From Candidatus Hydrogenedentota bacterium (GTDB lineage: Bacteria; Hydrogenedentota; Hydrogenedentia; Hydrogenedentales; SLHB01): a DNA stretch of 33,885 nt. This document shows positions 22,576-31,210 of this stretch, one piece after another (the first letter of the stretch is position 1; each line of letters begins with the position of its first letter). The position numbers and the translations under genes were made by a program. Location: contig CAIYET010001120.1 in the NCBI GenBank assembly GCA_903925285.1, positions 1 to 33,885 on the forward strand. Direction: 5' to 3'. The notes under the pieces were generated by a model, which saw only the letters and a list, made by a program, of their open reading frames with translations, did no database searches and was not told the DNA's origin.

Positions 22576-23805
22576 ATGAGATTCTCAATTGCGTTCTGGA
22601 AGAAGGATAGTTCCGAACGGGACGCGGGCAAGCCACCGCGCAGTAAGCTCGTACGTGCGTTGGGATCGGCGGCGTATCTGCTCGCGGTTACCTGTGTGTT
22701 GTACTGGTGTTCCCCCGCTGCAGATCGGCTCTTGGGATGGCTCCTCCCCATATCCCCCTGGCCCCCAGTAGCGCTGAACAGTCTGGCCATGAACGAAAAG
22801 ACGATTCAGTTGTATGACTTCGAGTACGTCTCCCGAACCAACTCGAAGGGACTGCGCGGAGACGAAATCCCACCGAAGAAACCGGGGGTGTTTCGCATTC
22901 TTGTCCTCGGCGATTCGTATGTGTATGGCTGGGGAGTTAACTTCGAGGATACTTGGTGCGAACGCCTCAACCATATGTTTCGCGATGCAGGTCGTACGAT
23001 CGAGGTCATCAACGGCGGAATGCTGGGAAACGGCCCAATCGAATACGCCCAACGTGCCGAGTACCTCATACCGGCTCTACGACCCGATTTGGTTTTGGTG
23101 TCCATATTGCAGGGAAGCGACATCATGGAAACGCCCACCGAGATGAGTTTGCACCCCAATCTGTCCATACTTGTCAAGGACTGGAAATATCGAACACCGC
23201 CCGCCACGGCAGCCAAGTTAACCATCGAGACGCGCGAATCGACGCGCAAGGATGCCATAGGCTCGGCGATGGATATATTCCAGCGAATGACTCCTGAGCA
23301 GCGCCAGCGATTCGATCATTTGGACGACACCGTTAAACGGAGCTTCCACGACGGCCTGCTTAATTCCGGGATGATCGAAGGCGCCACGAAATGGCCCCAT
23401 TGGTATGTCCAACTAACCGAAAATGACCCCTATAGGACAGAGAATAAAACCAAAGCCTTGGCGGCCATGTTTCTGCGTATTCGCCGCATAGCCGGTCGCC
23501 ACGAAGGTCGTACCTGCTCCGTGCTAATGCCCGAGGGGCCTTTTGTCAACCGCGACGCCCTTGCCAATTGGGGGCGGATCGGGTTTGACATGGCCCCCGA
23601 GTTGTACGGCAATGAGGAGACCAAACGGCTCATCGAGGCATCGAGCAAGAAAGCAGGGATCGGTTTCCTCGATCTGGCCCCGGCATTTCTGGAAAATGGG
23701 GACAAAACGGGACTCTTCTTCGTGCTCGACACGCATATGACGCCGACTGGCCATATGCTTGTCGCACAGACCCTCTTCACCCTGCTCGCCAAGGAAATCC
23801 CTTGA
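22576..23805 (+). CDS. SGNH/GDSL-like hydrolase, membrane-anchored (second copy)
   Basis: The 409-residue protein has an N-terminal membrane segment (about residues 29-46, LGSAAYLLAVTCVLYWC). The SGNH catalytic blocks are ILVLGDSYVYGWG (Ser114), VINGGMLGNGPIEYA, and the C-terminal LDTHMTPTGHMLVA supplying Asp and His. It is distant in sequence from 21405-22490, so this is probably not a recent duplication. The likely role is modification of envelope polysaccharide esters. The ribosome site GGAG lies inside the upstream heptamer element. Confidence 0.82.
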   Translation: MRFSIAFWKKDSSERDAGKPPRSKLVRALGSAAYLLAVTCVLYWCSPAADRLLGWLLPISPWPPVALNSLAMNEKTIQLYDFEYVSRTNSKGLRGDEIPPKKPGVFRILVLGDSYVYGWGVNFEDTWCERLNHMFRDAGRTIEVINGGMLGNGPIEYAQRAEYLIPALRPDLVLVSILQGSDIMETPTEMSLHPNLSILVKDWKYRTPPATAAKLTIETRESTRKDAIGSAMDIFQRMTPEQRQRFDHLDDTVKRSFHDGLLNSGMIEGATKWPHWYVQLTENDPYRTENKTKALAAMFLRIRRIAGRHEGRTCSVLMPEGPFVNRDALANWGRIGFDMAPELYGNEETKRLIEASSKKAGIGFLDLAPAFLENGDKTGLFFVLDTHMTPTGHMLVAQTLFTLLAKEIP

Positions 23806-23814
23806 CGTTCGGGA

Positions 23815-24237
23815 CTACCCGGCCAGGACGATTCCCTTTTCCCGCAGAAACGCACCGAACTTGAGGTCGACTTCCTTGATGTGGTCGGCCAGCCAATTGG
23901 CCATAAAGGTGTTCACGGACTCGGCGAGGATGTGTGTGGCGCCGTCCTCTTTGAACTCGCCTTCCAAGTCGATCAGCGTAGCCTTGAGTTCTTGATGCTT
24001 GCAGCGGTGTTCATCGAACCCTTCGTACTGGCTGTCCGCCATGGCCTTTTCTTCCGTCGCGAAGTGGGTGCCGGTGTATTCGAGGAGGAAGCCAAGGGCT
24101 TCCGCAACGCGTCGTGGCCCCTGGATGGCCTCGATGGCCACCGCAACATCGCTGAGGTGCTTGATCCAGATCTTGTGCTGCTCGTCGATCAACGGCACAC
24201 CGATGGAAAGGCTCTCATCCCACTGTATCTTGCGCAT
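23815..24237 (-). CDS. Bacteriohemerythrin
   Basis: The 140-residue four-helix protein has the complete di-iron ligand set: IDEQH (H21), THFATEE (H58, E62), EHRCKH (H77, H81) and ADHIKEVD (H119, D124). Bacteriohemerythrins bind oxygen reversibly for storage, delivery or sensing in microaerobic bacteria. Length is normal and there is no signal peptide, so it is cytoplasmic. AGGAG lies 7 bp before the ATG, and a promoter at 24278-24305 is visible. It ends 9 bp from the convergent SGNH gene. Confidence 0.95.
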   Translation of the reverse strand: MRKIQWDESLSIGVPLIDEQHKIWIKHLSDVAVAIEAIQGPRRVAEALGFLLEYTGTHFATEEKAMADSQYEGFDEHRCKHQELKATLIDLEGEFKEDGATHILAESVNTFMANWLADHIKEVDLKFGAFLREKGIVLAG

Positions 24238-24277
24238 GCGTTCACTCCTGATGACGTAGTTTCGTGTACTGCGGGAT

Positions 24278-24305
24278 AATATAGGTGGACTCGCCCCAAC
24301 GTCAA
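24278..24305 (-). promoter_or_regulatory. Sigma-70-type promoter for bacteriohemerythrin
   Basis: On the minus strand TTGACG (24300-24305) and TATATT (24278-24283) are separated by 16 bp, about 40 bp before the start codon at 24237. Confidence 0.6.
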
Positions 24306-24318
24306 GCGGGGCGGCGGC

Positions 24319-24347
24319 TTGACGATGCCAATCGCCTCCTCTATACT
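24319..24347 (+). promoter_or_regulatory. Sigma-70-type promoter for the Tat-exported isomerase-like gene
   Basis: TTGACG (24319-24324) and TATACT (24342-24347) are separated by exactly 17 bp, 33 bp before the ATG at 24381. It is divergent from and close to the bacteriohemerythrin promoter. Confidence 0.68.
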
Positions 24348-24380
24348 CCGATTTCGCCTTTACGGCGTAGGAGTTGTTTC

Positions 24381-25409
24381 ATGTCCAGAGGATTGACCCG
24401 GCGTCGCTTCGTGACGGGGACTCTTGCCGCATCCGCAGGTATGGCGGCGGCGAGTGTACTTGCCGATGAGGCTAAGGCGCCTACACAACAGCCAGACAAA
24501 TCGGAGGCATCCACGATGCACAACCAAACCATCCGTATCGGAACGCTCGTGAGCGGAGGCGCGAAAACGGCGGACTACATCCGGCAGATCCTGCCGCACG
24601 GGTTCGAGTCGTTCAGCATCACGTTCTGGCAGAAAGTGGGCGACACGAATCTCGAACAACTCGCGCGCGAAGTCAAGGAAGCGCTCGATGGCAGCGACGC
24701 CGTCGTCAGCAGCCTCGGGATATTCGGCAATCCGCTGGGCGACAAGCCGATCGACGAGGAAAGCCGTCAAGGCTGGCAGCGGCTGATCGACGCCGCGCCG
24801 CTATTCGGATGCGACATCGTGGCGGGTTTCGCGGGGCGCGTCGTGGACCAGCCGGTAGACAAGAGCATCCCGCGCTTCAAAGAGGTCTTCGAGCCGCTGG
24901 CGTTGCGCGCGAAGGACAAGGGTCTGCGGTTGGCCTTCGAGAATTGCGAAATGGGCGGCACGTGGGAACGCGGCGACTGGAACATCGCGCACAATCCCAT
25001 CGCGTGGGAAATGATGTTCAACGCGCTGCCGCACGAAAATCTCGGCCTCGAATGGGAGCCTGCGCACCAGATGGGGCAATTGATCGAGCCGCTCCCGCAA
25101 CTGCGCAAGTGGGTCAAGAAGGTCTTCCATCTCCACGGCAAGGACGCCACCGTGCTGTGGGACGTTATCCGCGAACACGGCATCGGCGGCGGACGGCAAT
25201 ATTCGTTCCATCGCACGCCCGGATTCGGCGACACCAATTGGACGGATGTCATCTCCGAATTGCGCCGAGGCGGTTTCGCGGGCAGCATCGATATCGAAGG
25301 TTGGCACGATCCCGTCTACCGTGAAGAACTCGAAATGACAGGACAGGTCCACGGCCTCAATTACCTCAAACATTGCCGAGGAACTTACGTGCCCAATCCG
25401 CAAACCTAA
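24381..25409 (+). CDS. Tat-exported sugar phosphate isomerase/epimerase-like TIM barrel protein
   Basis: The 342-residue protein starts at the ATG at 24381 with AGGAG 7 bp upstream; the frame also extends to 24285 with no such site. The N-terminus is a twin-arginine signal (LTRRRFVTGTLAASAGMAAASV, residues 5-26). The mature part matches xylose-isomerase-like TIM barrels: RLAFENCEMGGTWERGDWN with Glu ligands, NLGLEWEPAHQM, VFHLHGKD and a late GSIDIEGWHDP. These supply Glu, Asp and His metal ligands. The sugar substrate is unknown. A good promoter lies just upstream. Confidence 0.85.
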   Translation: MSRGLTRRRFVTGTLAASAGMAAASVLADEAKAPTQQPDKSEASTMHNQTIRIGTLVSGGAKTADYIRQILPHGFESFSITFWQKVGDTNLEQLAREVKEALDGSDAVVSSLGIFGNPLGDKPIDEESRQGWQRLIDAAPLFGCDIVAGFAGRVVDQPVDKSIPRFKEVFEPLALRAKDKGLRLAFENCEMGGTWERGDWNIAHNPIAWEMMFNALPHENLGLEWEPAHQMGQLIEPLPQLRKWVKKVFHLHGKDATVLWDVIREHGIGGGRQYSFHRTPGFGDTNWTDVISELRRGGFAGSIDIEGWHDPVYREELEMTGQVHGLNYLKHCRGTYVPNPQT

Positions 25410-25430
25410 ACGCACGAAAAGGCGTCAGAT

Positions 25431-25607
25431 ATGGCCCGAGATGTCTCAATCGATTACGACCGCGAAGCCGACGTGCTGTATATCAACTTCAAGAAACCCG
25501 CTGTTGCCACCGACAGCGAGTTGACGGACGATGACGTTATCATCCGTTACGAAGGCGACGAAATCATCGGCATGACAATTCTGCATGCAAGCACGCGAGA
25601 GGCGTAA
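25431..25607 (+). CDS. DUF2283 family small protein
   Basis: The 58-residue protein reads MARDVSIDYDREADVLYINF and continues through DDDVIIRYEGDEIIGMTILHAS to TAA. This is the DUF2283 pattern (YDxEADxLYI... and a late GDEIVGxTILxAS). The role is unknown. DUF2283 genes often neighbour DUF4258-like genes in toxin-antitoxin pairs, but none is adjacent here. It starts 21 bp after the isomerase-like gene and is followed 14 bp later by the MBL gene. Confidence 0.82.
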   Translation: MARDVSIDYDREADVLYINFKKPAVATDSELTDDDVIIRYEGDEIIGMTILHASTREA

Positions 25608-25621
25608 CCCCGGAGAAATGC

Positions 25622-26626
25622 GTGATAATTGACGAACCATTCCCCGGCGTCTTCCGCATCGAGGCGCCGTTACCGAAGAATCCGCTCAAGAGTGTCAACT
25701 GCTATCTGTTCAAGGGTGGTCTACGTCACATGCTGGTGGACACGGGCATGAACCGGCCCGAGTGCCGGGAAGCGCTCGAATCGAGCCTTGCCGAACTGGG
25801 CATCGAACGCGCACAGACGGATTACTTCTTGACGCATTACCATGCCGACCACATGGGTCTTGTCGCAGACTTGGCGTTACCGAGTTCGACCGTCTATATG
25901 GGCGAGCGCGAGGCCAGCGTGGTCCACCACGTATTGAAGACGGGCGGCTACTGGCCGCGCATGGCCGAACTGGCCCGCCTGAGCGGGTTTCCAGAGGCCG
26001 AGATCGAGGAGTCGCTCCGACGTCATCCCGGCGTCAAATACAGCACGCCCGTCCTGCCACCGCTCACGACCGTCCGCGATGGCGACGCGATCGAGGCGGG
26101 CGCGTATCGCCTGCGCTGCATCGAAACGCCCGGCCATACTCAAGGCCATATGTGCCTGTACGAGCCACGCGCCAAGTTCCTCGTCGCAGGCGACCACGTC
26201 CTCGGCGACATCACTCCGAACATTTCCGCGTGGGCGCAAGACCACGACCCGCTTGCCGACTACTTGGCCAGTTTGGATAAGGTATCGACGCTCGATGTGT
26301 CGCTCGTATTGCCGGGCCACCGCCGCGTCTTCCGCAACTTGCGTGAGCGTATCGACGAACTCAAGCACCATCACCAACTCCGCGCCGAGGAAGTGCTCGA
26401 CATCGTATCGAGTGGTCCCAAGACCGCCTACCAGATCGCCGCAGAAATGAAGTGGGACTATGTCGCCGAATCCTGGGACCATTTCCCCGCCATGCAGAAA
26501 TGGTTCGCCGCCGGCGAGGCACTTGCGCATGCCCGCTACCTCGAAAACAAGGGCCGTATCCATTCAGTCTGTCGGCATATCGAAACCCTTGGCCGCGAAT
26601 GCGTCGTATACGCGGACAAAGCTTAA
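25622..26626 (+). CDS. Metallo-beta-lactamase-fold hydrolase
   Basis: The 334-residue protein starts at the GTG at 25622 with GGAG about 7 bp upstream. It carries the MBL zinc motif THYHADHMG (H72, H74, D76, H77), a CIETPGHTQGHMCLY block with the next His, AGDHVLGD with the bridging Asp, and LVLPGHRRVF with the last His. The extra C-terminal helical region (about 240-334, ELKHHHQLRAEEVLDIV...) is the domain seen in glyoxalase-II/LACTB2-like hydrolases. The substrate could be a thioester, lactone or nucleic acid. It is probably in one operon with the two genes before it. Confidence 0.9.
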   Translation: MIIDEPFPGVFRIEAPLPKNPLKSVNCYLFKGGLRHMLVDTGMNRPECREALESSLAELGIERAQTDYFLTHYHADHMGLVADLALPSSTVYMGEREASVVHHVLKTGGYWPRMAELARLSGFPEAEIEESLRRHPGVKYSTPVLPPLTTVRDGDAIEAGAYRLRCIETPGHTQGHMCLYEPRAKFLVAGDHVLGDITPNISAWAQDHDPLADYLASLDKVSTLDVSLVLPGHRRVFRNLRERIDELKHHHQLRAEEVLDIVSSGPKTAYQIAAEMKWDYVAESWDHFPAMQKWFAAGEALAHARYLENKGRIHSVCRHIETLGRECVVYADKA

Positions 26627-26778
26627 GACGCCTCGGTTTTCAACACGGTTTCAGCACAACTCTCATGGAGTCGCGCTATCTTCCGGCAGAGAGAATGCCC
26701 TACTCGAATTCTGGTATCTTCCGGTTTTGACGCACTTCATTTTCTCTTTCGCGGAAAGTTATCGTTTCCATTCGGTTT

Positions 26779-26989
26779 CCCCGAAAGGGGAGTGACATGA
26801 ATAGCCGTGGGTGGTAACCCACGGATACAAGACCGACTCCCGCCGACCCTGAAAGGGTCGCACTGTGTCTATATCATTGTTCAGTATGGGCGGCATAGAG
26901 ATCCTTGTACGACCCTTTCAGGGTCGATGGTTAAACATTTGTTCCCGTGGGTTACCACCCACGGCTATTCGTGTTCTTCCCCTCCGGGG
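26779..26989. repeat. Nested-hairpin element (REP/MITE-like)
   Basis: Four levels of symmetry are visible. The outer hairpins are CCCC-GAAA-GGGG (26779-26790) and CCCC-TCC-GGGG (26979-26989). Long arms at 26800-26824 and 26945-26969 pair almost perfectly (AATAGCCGTGGGTGGTAACC with its complement). Each arm also self-pairs around CCGTGGGT/ACCCACGG. The inner hairpins CGACCCTGAAAGGGTCG (26844-26860) and CGACCCTTTCAGGGTCG (26910-26926) are reverse complements of each other. No coding is seen in 26627-27109. This looks like a non-autonomous mobile element, possibly moved by a RAYT-type transposase elsewhere. Confidence 0.82.
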
Positions 26990-27109
26990 AACTTGAGTTG
27001 AGACGACAATTCTCCGAGAAAGTGAAGCTCCTCAGACGTCAGCCGAGTTGACAACGCAAGCCGCAGGTATCACAATCATGGCTATGGAATTACGTCCGGA
27101 GCACGAGAA

Positions 27110-27349
27110 ATGAGCTACGTATCGGTGAGAATCGGCGACGATCTCGAACGAGAATTGATCGCAATCGCCCGTAAGCGCGGCACGAGCAAAGCCGAAATTA
27201 TCCGAGAAGCGTTGCGCGTCTATCTCACATCGGCAGATGACGCCGAGCCCGGGTCGTGTTTTGACCTTGCCAGAGACCTGTTCGGCTGCTTCGAGGGTCC
27301 CAGCGATCTTTCGTACAATAAGGAGTACATGAAGGACTTCGGTAAGTGA
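27110..27349 (+). CDS. Ribbon-helix-helix (CopG-type) antitoxin
   Basis: The 79-residue protein has an N-terminal ribbon-helix-helix: SYVSVRIGDDLERELIAIA (strand plus helix), then KRGTSKAEIIREALRVYL (residues about 4-42). An acidic C-terminal tail for toxin binding follows (CFDLARDLFGCFEGPSDLS). This is the normal antitoxin of VapBC-type pairs. Its stop overlaps the following frame as GTGA (27346-27349). The partner toxin gene is truncated, so it is probably an orphan regulator. Confidence 0.87.
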   Translation: MSYVSVRIGDDLERELIAIARKRGTSKAEIIREALRVYLTSADDAEPGSCFDLARDLFGCFEGPSDLSYNKEYMKDFGK

Positions 27350-27456
27350 GGGCTGCTGTTCTTCTTGACACCGAGCCTTCGGTGGCTGGCATAGGCCGGC
27401 GTGGCCGATTTCTTGAGTGGGCAACAACAGAGTTTGGCTGGCGCGTCCGTCCGTAA
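27346..27456 (+). pseudogene. PIN-domain (VapC-type) toxin, truncated after 36 residues
   Basis: From the GTG at 27346 the frame reads VRAAVLLDTEPSVAGIGRRG, then RFLEWATTEFGWRVRP and TAA. This matches the first strand and helix of VapC-type PIN nucleases (LLDTxPLVAxLxRRDRxHEWA), including the first catalytic Asp. The remaining 95 or so residues are absent, and the convergent dehydrogenase gene ends 16 bp later. The usual Gly after LLDT is Glu, a further sign of decay. Confidence 0.7.
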
Positions 27457-27471
27457 TCACATTCGAGGCCG

Positions 27472-28572
27472 TTACGGCTTCAGCAGAACCTTGATCGAAT
27501 CCTGTGGTTTTTCGACGGCGTGGATGCCCTGCTCGAATTCGGACAGGGGCAAGTGGTGCGTCACGATGGGTTCGATTTGGATCAGGCCTCGGTCGAGGTA
27601 GTCGATGGCGGTGGGGAATGTATAGGGGGCGAGGTGCGCGCCGTAGATGTTGAGTTCTTTCCCGTCGCCGATGATGGTCCAGTCGGCAGTGCTGAGTTCG
27701 CGCATGACGCTGAATTCGACGAATGTGCCTGCTTTGCGGATCATGTGGAGCGCGGGGACGATGGCCTGCGCGTTTCCGGTGGCTTCGATGAGGACATCGC
27801 AACCGTAGCCTTCCGTCAGCGCGCGGACTTCCTGGACGACGTCGACTTTGGACGGGTTCATGACGATATCCGCGCCGAACTGTTTCGCCAGTTCGAGGCG
27901 CGAGTCGATCAGATCGAGCGCGATCAGCAGGCCGGGGTTCTTGAGCCGTTCCGCTGCGACCATGCACAATCCGAGCGTCCCGCAACCAATTTGAACGACG
28001 ATGTCGCCGAGTTTGATTTCGCCACGTGCGACGGCGTGGAGGGCGCAGCCGAGCGGTTCGATCAGCGCGGCGTGTTTTTCCGAAATCGACGCGGGAACCT
28101 TGTGTACGCGCGACTGCGGCGGAAACTTCATGTATTCGGCCATGCCGCCGTGGACGCGTTTCTTGAATCCGAAGATCCAGGCTTCCTTACAGAGCCAATA
28201 CAGACCCGTGCGGCAGTAGCGACACGTCTCGCAGGGCACGATTTGTTCCGCCACCACGCGGTCGCCCAACGCGACGCCGTGCCGCTCGGCCGCCCCCACT
28301 CCCAACGCAACGACGTTCCCGACGAATTCGTGTCCGGCGATCACAGGGCCATCCACGTACGGCGGCCGCGCATCGTCGCCCCAAAATAGCGGCGCGCCCG
28401 TGTAGCACTTGACATCGCTCGCGCAGATCCCGCAGTCATGAACGGCGATGACGATTTCCTCCGGTCCGGGCGTCGGCACATCCGCCTCTTCGAGCCGATA
28501 ATCCCGCACGCCGTGGCACACCACGGCCTTCATCGTCTTGGGCAACGCTAACGAGCACGATTCGGAATTCAT
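27472..28572 (-). CDS. Zinc-dependent alcohol/polyol dehydrogenase
   Basis: The 366-residue medium-chain dehydrogenase starts at the ATG at 28572, with GAGGAAC 8 bp upstream. Catalytic zinc ligands are visible in DCGIC (C50) and GHE (H81, E82). Structural zinc is bound by the CETCRYCRTGLYWLC cluster (C114, C117, C120, C128). The coenzyme fold has GCGTLG (about residue 210), followed by an Asp (LIALDLID) that favours NAD over NADP. Such enzymes oxidise sugar alcohols or threonine-like substrates; the substrate is not decidable here. The hybrid kinase gene ends 10 bp upstream on the same strand. Confidence 0.92.
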   Translation of the reverse strand: MNSESCSLALPKTMKAVVCHGVRDYRLEEADVPTPGPEEIVIAVHDCGICASDVKCYTGAPLFWGDDARPPYVDGPVIAGHEFVGNVVALGVGAAERHGVALGDRVVAEQIVPCETCRYCRTGLYWLCKEAWIFGFKKRVHGGMAEYMKFPPQSRVHKVPASISEKHAALIEPLGCALHAVARGEIKLGDIVVQIGCGTLGLCMVAAERLKNPGLLIALDLIDSRLELAKQFGADIVMNPSKVDVVQEVRALTEGYGCDVLIEATGNAQAIVPALHMIRKAGTFVEFSVMRELSTADWTIIGDGKELNIYGAHLAPYTFPTAIDYLDRGLIQIEPIVTHHLPLSEFEQGIHAVEKPQDSIKVLLKP

Positions 28573-28582
28573 GTGACGTTCC

Positions 28583-30958
28583 TCATAGGACATTCTCGAT
28601 TTCCAAGGCTTTGCGAATCGCCTCAAGGAGCTGCTCCCTGCGATATGGTTTGCCTAGAAATGCCTGAGGCAGCTCGGGATGATCGCCCTCCATGACCTCC
28701 TCCTCGTTGTAACCACTGGCCAGGATCACCGGAATGCCGGGCACGATTTGCCGCAATGCCGTCAAGGTCGCCCAGCCGTCCATGCGCGGCATGGTCAGAT
28801 CGCAAAGGACGAAACGAATTTCACCCACGTGTTTCCGGAACACCTCGATGGCCTCGATGCCGTCCTGCGCAATGAGCACCGTAAAACCTTGCCGCGTCAG
28901 CATGGTCGCACCCAATTTGCGGAGCATTTCTTCGTCGTCAACCAGAAGCACCGTGCCCCACCCTTGAATCTCCGGGACTTGGGCCGCTCTTGCAAACACC
29001 GGCTTCTCCGGGATTCCTTCCGCAGCCAGTGGGAAATAGACACGAAAAATACTCCCGATGCCCTGTTCGCTCTCCACCGTGACAAACCCCGCGTGTGCCC
29101 GTACAATTCCAAGAACTACGGCTAAACCCATACCGCGTCCGACGAATTTCCTCGAAAAGAACGGATCAAACAGTTTCTCGATATCCTTCTGGATAATACC
29201 GTGGCCGGTGTCCCCCACTTCTACGCAAGCATACGCGTTGTGCAGCGTCCGCGAATCGATGGGGAAACGATGCACTTCCGAGATATCCGACGCTAGAACT
29301 TCCTTGACGGACAAATGGATAACACCGCCAGCGCCATCGCCAGCCTCCCAAGCGTTGGTGACAAAGTTGGTCAAGATCTGTTGAATCTGGTTCGTGTTCG
29401 CGTTGACCACCGGTCCGGGTGAGGGCAAATCGGCTCGCAGTACCACGTTCTTCGGCATGACGACCTCGAATATGGGCAGGTTCCGGAGGCACGCCTCGGC
29501 AAGATCAAGAGGTTCCTGTTTGCCCATCGTTTGCCCAAGATAGGTCAGCATCTGGCGGCTCACCTCCGAAGCCAAGCAGGCCGCCTGCATGGCTGTGGAC
29601 AAGTTATTGAAAAGACCTGTACCACGGGGCAGGTCACTCAGGGCCACTTCCAAGTTGCCTATCACCCCCATGAGTTTGTTGTTAAAGTGATGAGCGATGG
29701 CCCCGGCCATACGCCCCAGGCTTTCGGACTTCTGGAGTTGCCGGTTTTGCGCCTCCAGCTTCTCCCTCATAGCCTCCGCCCGCTTGCGCTCCGTGATATC
29801 GTGAAAAATCACAATACCTGCCGTAATCGCTCCGTGACTATTGCGCACCGGCGAGGCGTTCACGGCGACCCAGTGATCCTCTCCGGTTTCGTTGCGGATG
29901 ATGACTTCTTCGCCATACGTGCTCTCACCTCTCAGTACGGCCCGCGAAAGAGGCAGTTCCTCGGATGGATAAGGCGTACCGTCGGTGTGGAAAGTAAGCC
30001 AATTCACCGAATGTTGGGTCACATCGATACCGGTCAAGAGATCGGGGGAGCCGCCGCGAATTCCCAGCGCCGCCGGATTGGCCCATTGGATGGTGACGTC
30101 AGGAGCATCGGCTATCAGAATGCCCGAAGGCGACTGCAAAATGGCCGCCTGCAACAAAGCAGCAGCCTTTTCACGTTCCTCCTCGGCCCGCTTGCGCTCC
30201 GTGATATCGAGCATAATCGTCAGCAAACACGGTTCTGAACCAATCATCATTGGGCAGGCCGAGAACAAACCATCACGTATCGTACCGTCTTTGGCGCGCA
30301 TCTGTACATCGACCCCCTGCGCCTTCCCAGTCTCTTCGACCATGCGCACGACAGCGTCACGCTCATTCGGGTTTTGGAACAGCCGCAAGGTTTTCGACGT
30401 GTTTCCGATCACTTCGTCGCGAGAGAATCCAAGCCTGGCCAGAAACGCCGGATTAACATCAATGAACCGGCCTTCCTTTAACGTCGATATCGCCATTGGG
30501 GTCACATTGACCTCAAATGCCATCGAGAACCTCGCTTCGCTCTCCTCTATAGCCTCTTCGGCACGCTTGCGCTCCGTGATGTCCGTATGCAGGCCGACGA
30601 GTCCGATGACGCGATTATCCTGGTCTTGGATGGCATAGGCTCTCAGAGAAATGTCCAAGATTTCCCCGTCTTTCTTGAACATTTTGACTTCGCCCTGCCA
30701 ACTTCCTCCGCCCATAATCGTGTCGAACATGTGTTTGCCGAGCGCTCTGTCTACATACAAGGTATCGAGTGGGTAATCCCCGATATCGCCGAACAAACGG
30801 TCGAAGGACTCATTTTGATAGTAGTGTCTCCCATCGGGTGTTGACATGCCGATGGCGTCGGAGGAATGCTCTACTAAATCCTTGAATAAATGCAGATCCT
30901 CCTCAGCCCGCTTGCGTAGTTCGGGGGCGTCACCAGGCTGGTCATCTGTCTTCTTCAC
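28583..30958 (-). CDS. PAS hybrid histidine kinase with receiver domain
   Basis: The 791-residue protein has three PAS domains (about 25-130, 140-255 and 265-390), each ending in the DITERKRAE linker. A phosphoacceptor region follows (GRMAGAIAHHFNNKLM, His423). The ATPase domain has NQIQQILTNFVTNAWEA, GDTGHGI, LFDPFFSRK and GRGMGLAVVLGIV. A C-terminal receiver carries the acid pair D674/D675 and phospho-Asp D720 in LCDLTMPRMDG. The residue after His423, normally Asp or Glu, is His. No membrane helix is present, so it is a cytoplasmic sensor. It starts with GTG at 30958, preceded by TGGGGGG. It is divergent from the cysteine synthase gene, and the gap 30959-31210 holds no recognised gene. Confidence 0.92.
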   Translation of the reverse strand: MKKTDDQPGDAPELRKRAEEDLHLFKDLVEHSSDAIGMSTPDGRHYYQNESFDRLFGDIGDYPLDTLYVDRALGKHMFDTIMGGGSWQGEVKMFKKDGEILDISLRAYAIQDQDNRVIGLVGLHTDITERKRAEEAIEESEARFSMAFEVNVTPMAISTLKEGRFIDVNPAFLARLGFSRDEVIGNTSKTLRLFQNPNERDAVVRMVEETGKAQGVDVQMRAKDGTIRDGLFSACPMMIGSEPCLLTIMLDITERKRAEEEREKAAALLQAAILQSPSGILIADAPDVTIQWANPAALGIRGGSPDLLTGIDVTQHSVNWLTFHTDGTPYPSEELPLSRAVLRGESTYGEEVIIRNETGEDHWVAVNASPVRNSHGAITAGIVIFHDITERKRAEAMREKLEAQNRQLQKSESLGRMAGAIAHHFNNKLMGVIGNLEVALSDLPRGTGLFNNLSTAMQAACLASEVSRQMLTYLGQTMGKQEPLDLAEACLRNLPIFEVVMPKNVVLRADLPSPGPVVNANTNQIQQILTNFVTNAWEAGDGAGGVIHLSVKEVLASDISEVHRFPIDSRTLHNAYACVEVGDTGHGIIQKDIEKLFDPFFSRKFVGRGMGLAVVLGIVRAHAGFVTVESEQGIGSIFRVYFPLAAEGIPEKPVFARAAQVPEIQGWGTVLLVDDEEMLRKLGATMLTRQGFTVLIAQDGIEAIEVFRKHVGEIRFVLCDLTMPRMDGWATLTALRQIVPGIPVILASGYNEEEVMEGDHPELPQAFLGKPYRREQLLEAIRKALEIENVL

Positions 30959-31210
30959 TGCGTGCCCCCCAGGTGATGTGACCCAATTTCATCCACCCCG
31001 TTAGCCATCATAATCTCCTGAGCGGAAGAACCGCCCACTGGTTCGCATTCCCTGAACCCGACAAGACTAACCAACAGGTGAACTGTATCACACATCGCGA
31101 CCCGAATATCACTTCGGGATCGGAGATCTGAGATTGCAACTGCGAATGTCGTATACTTTGCATCGAATGCGACATATGCGATTCCATGAATACTTTAGGT
31201 GGTAAGGGAC

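Noticed and set aside
31101-31118. CCCGAA/TTCGGG hairpin between the kinase and cysM
   Set aside because: It is a short stem with no T-tract, placed in a divergent promoter region where a terminator is not expected. It is too weak to call an operator.
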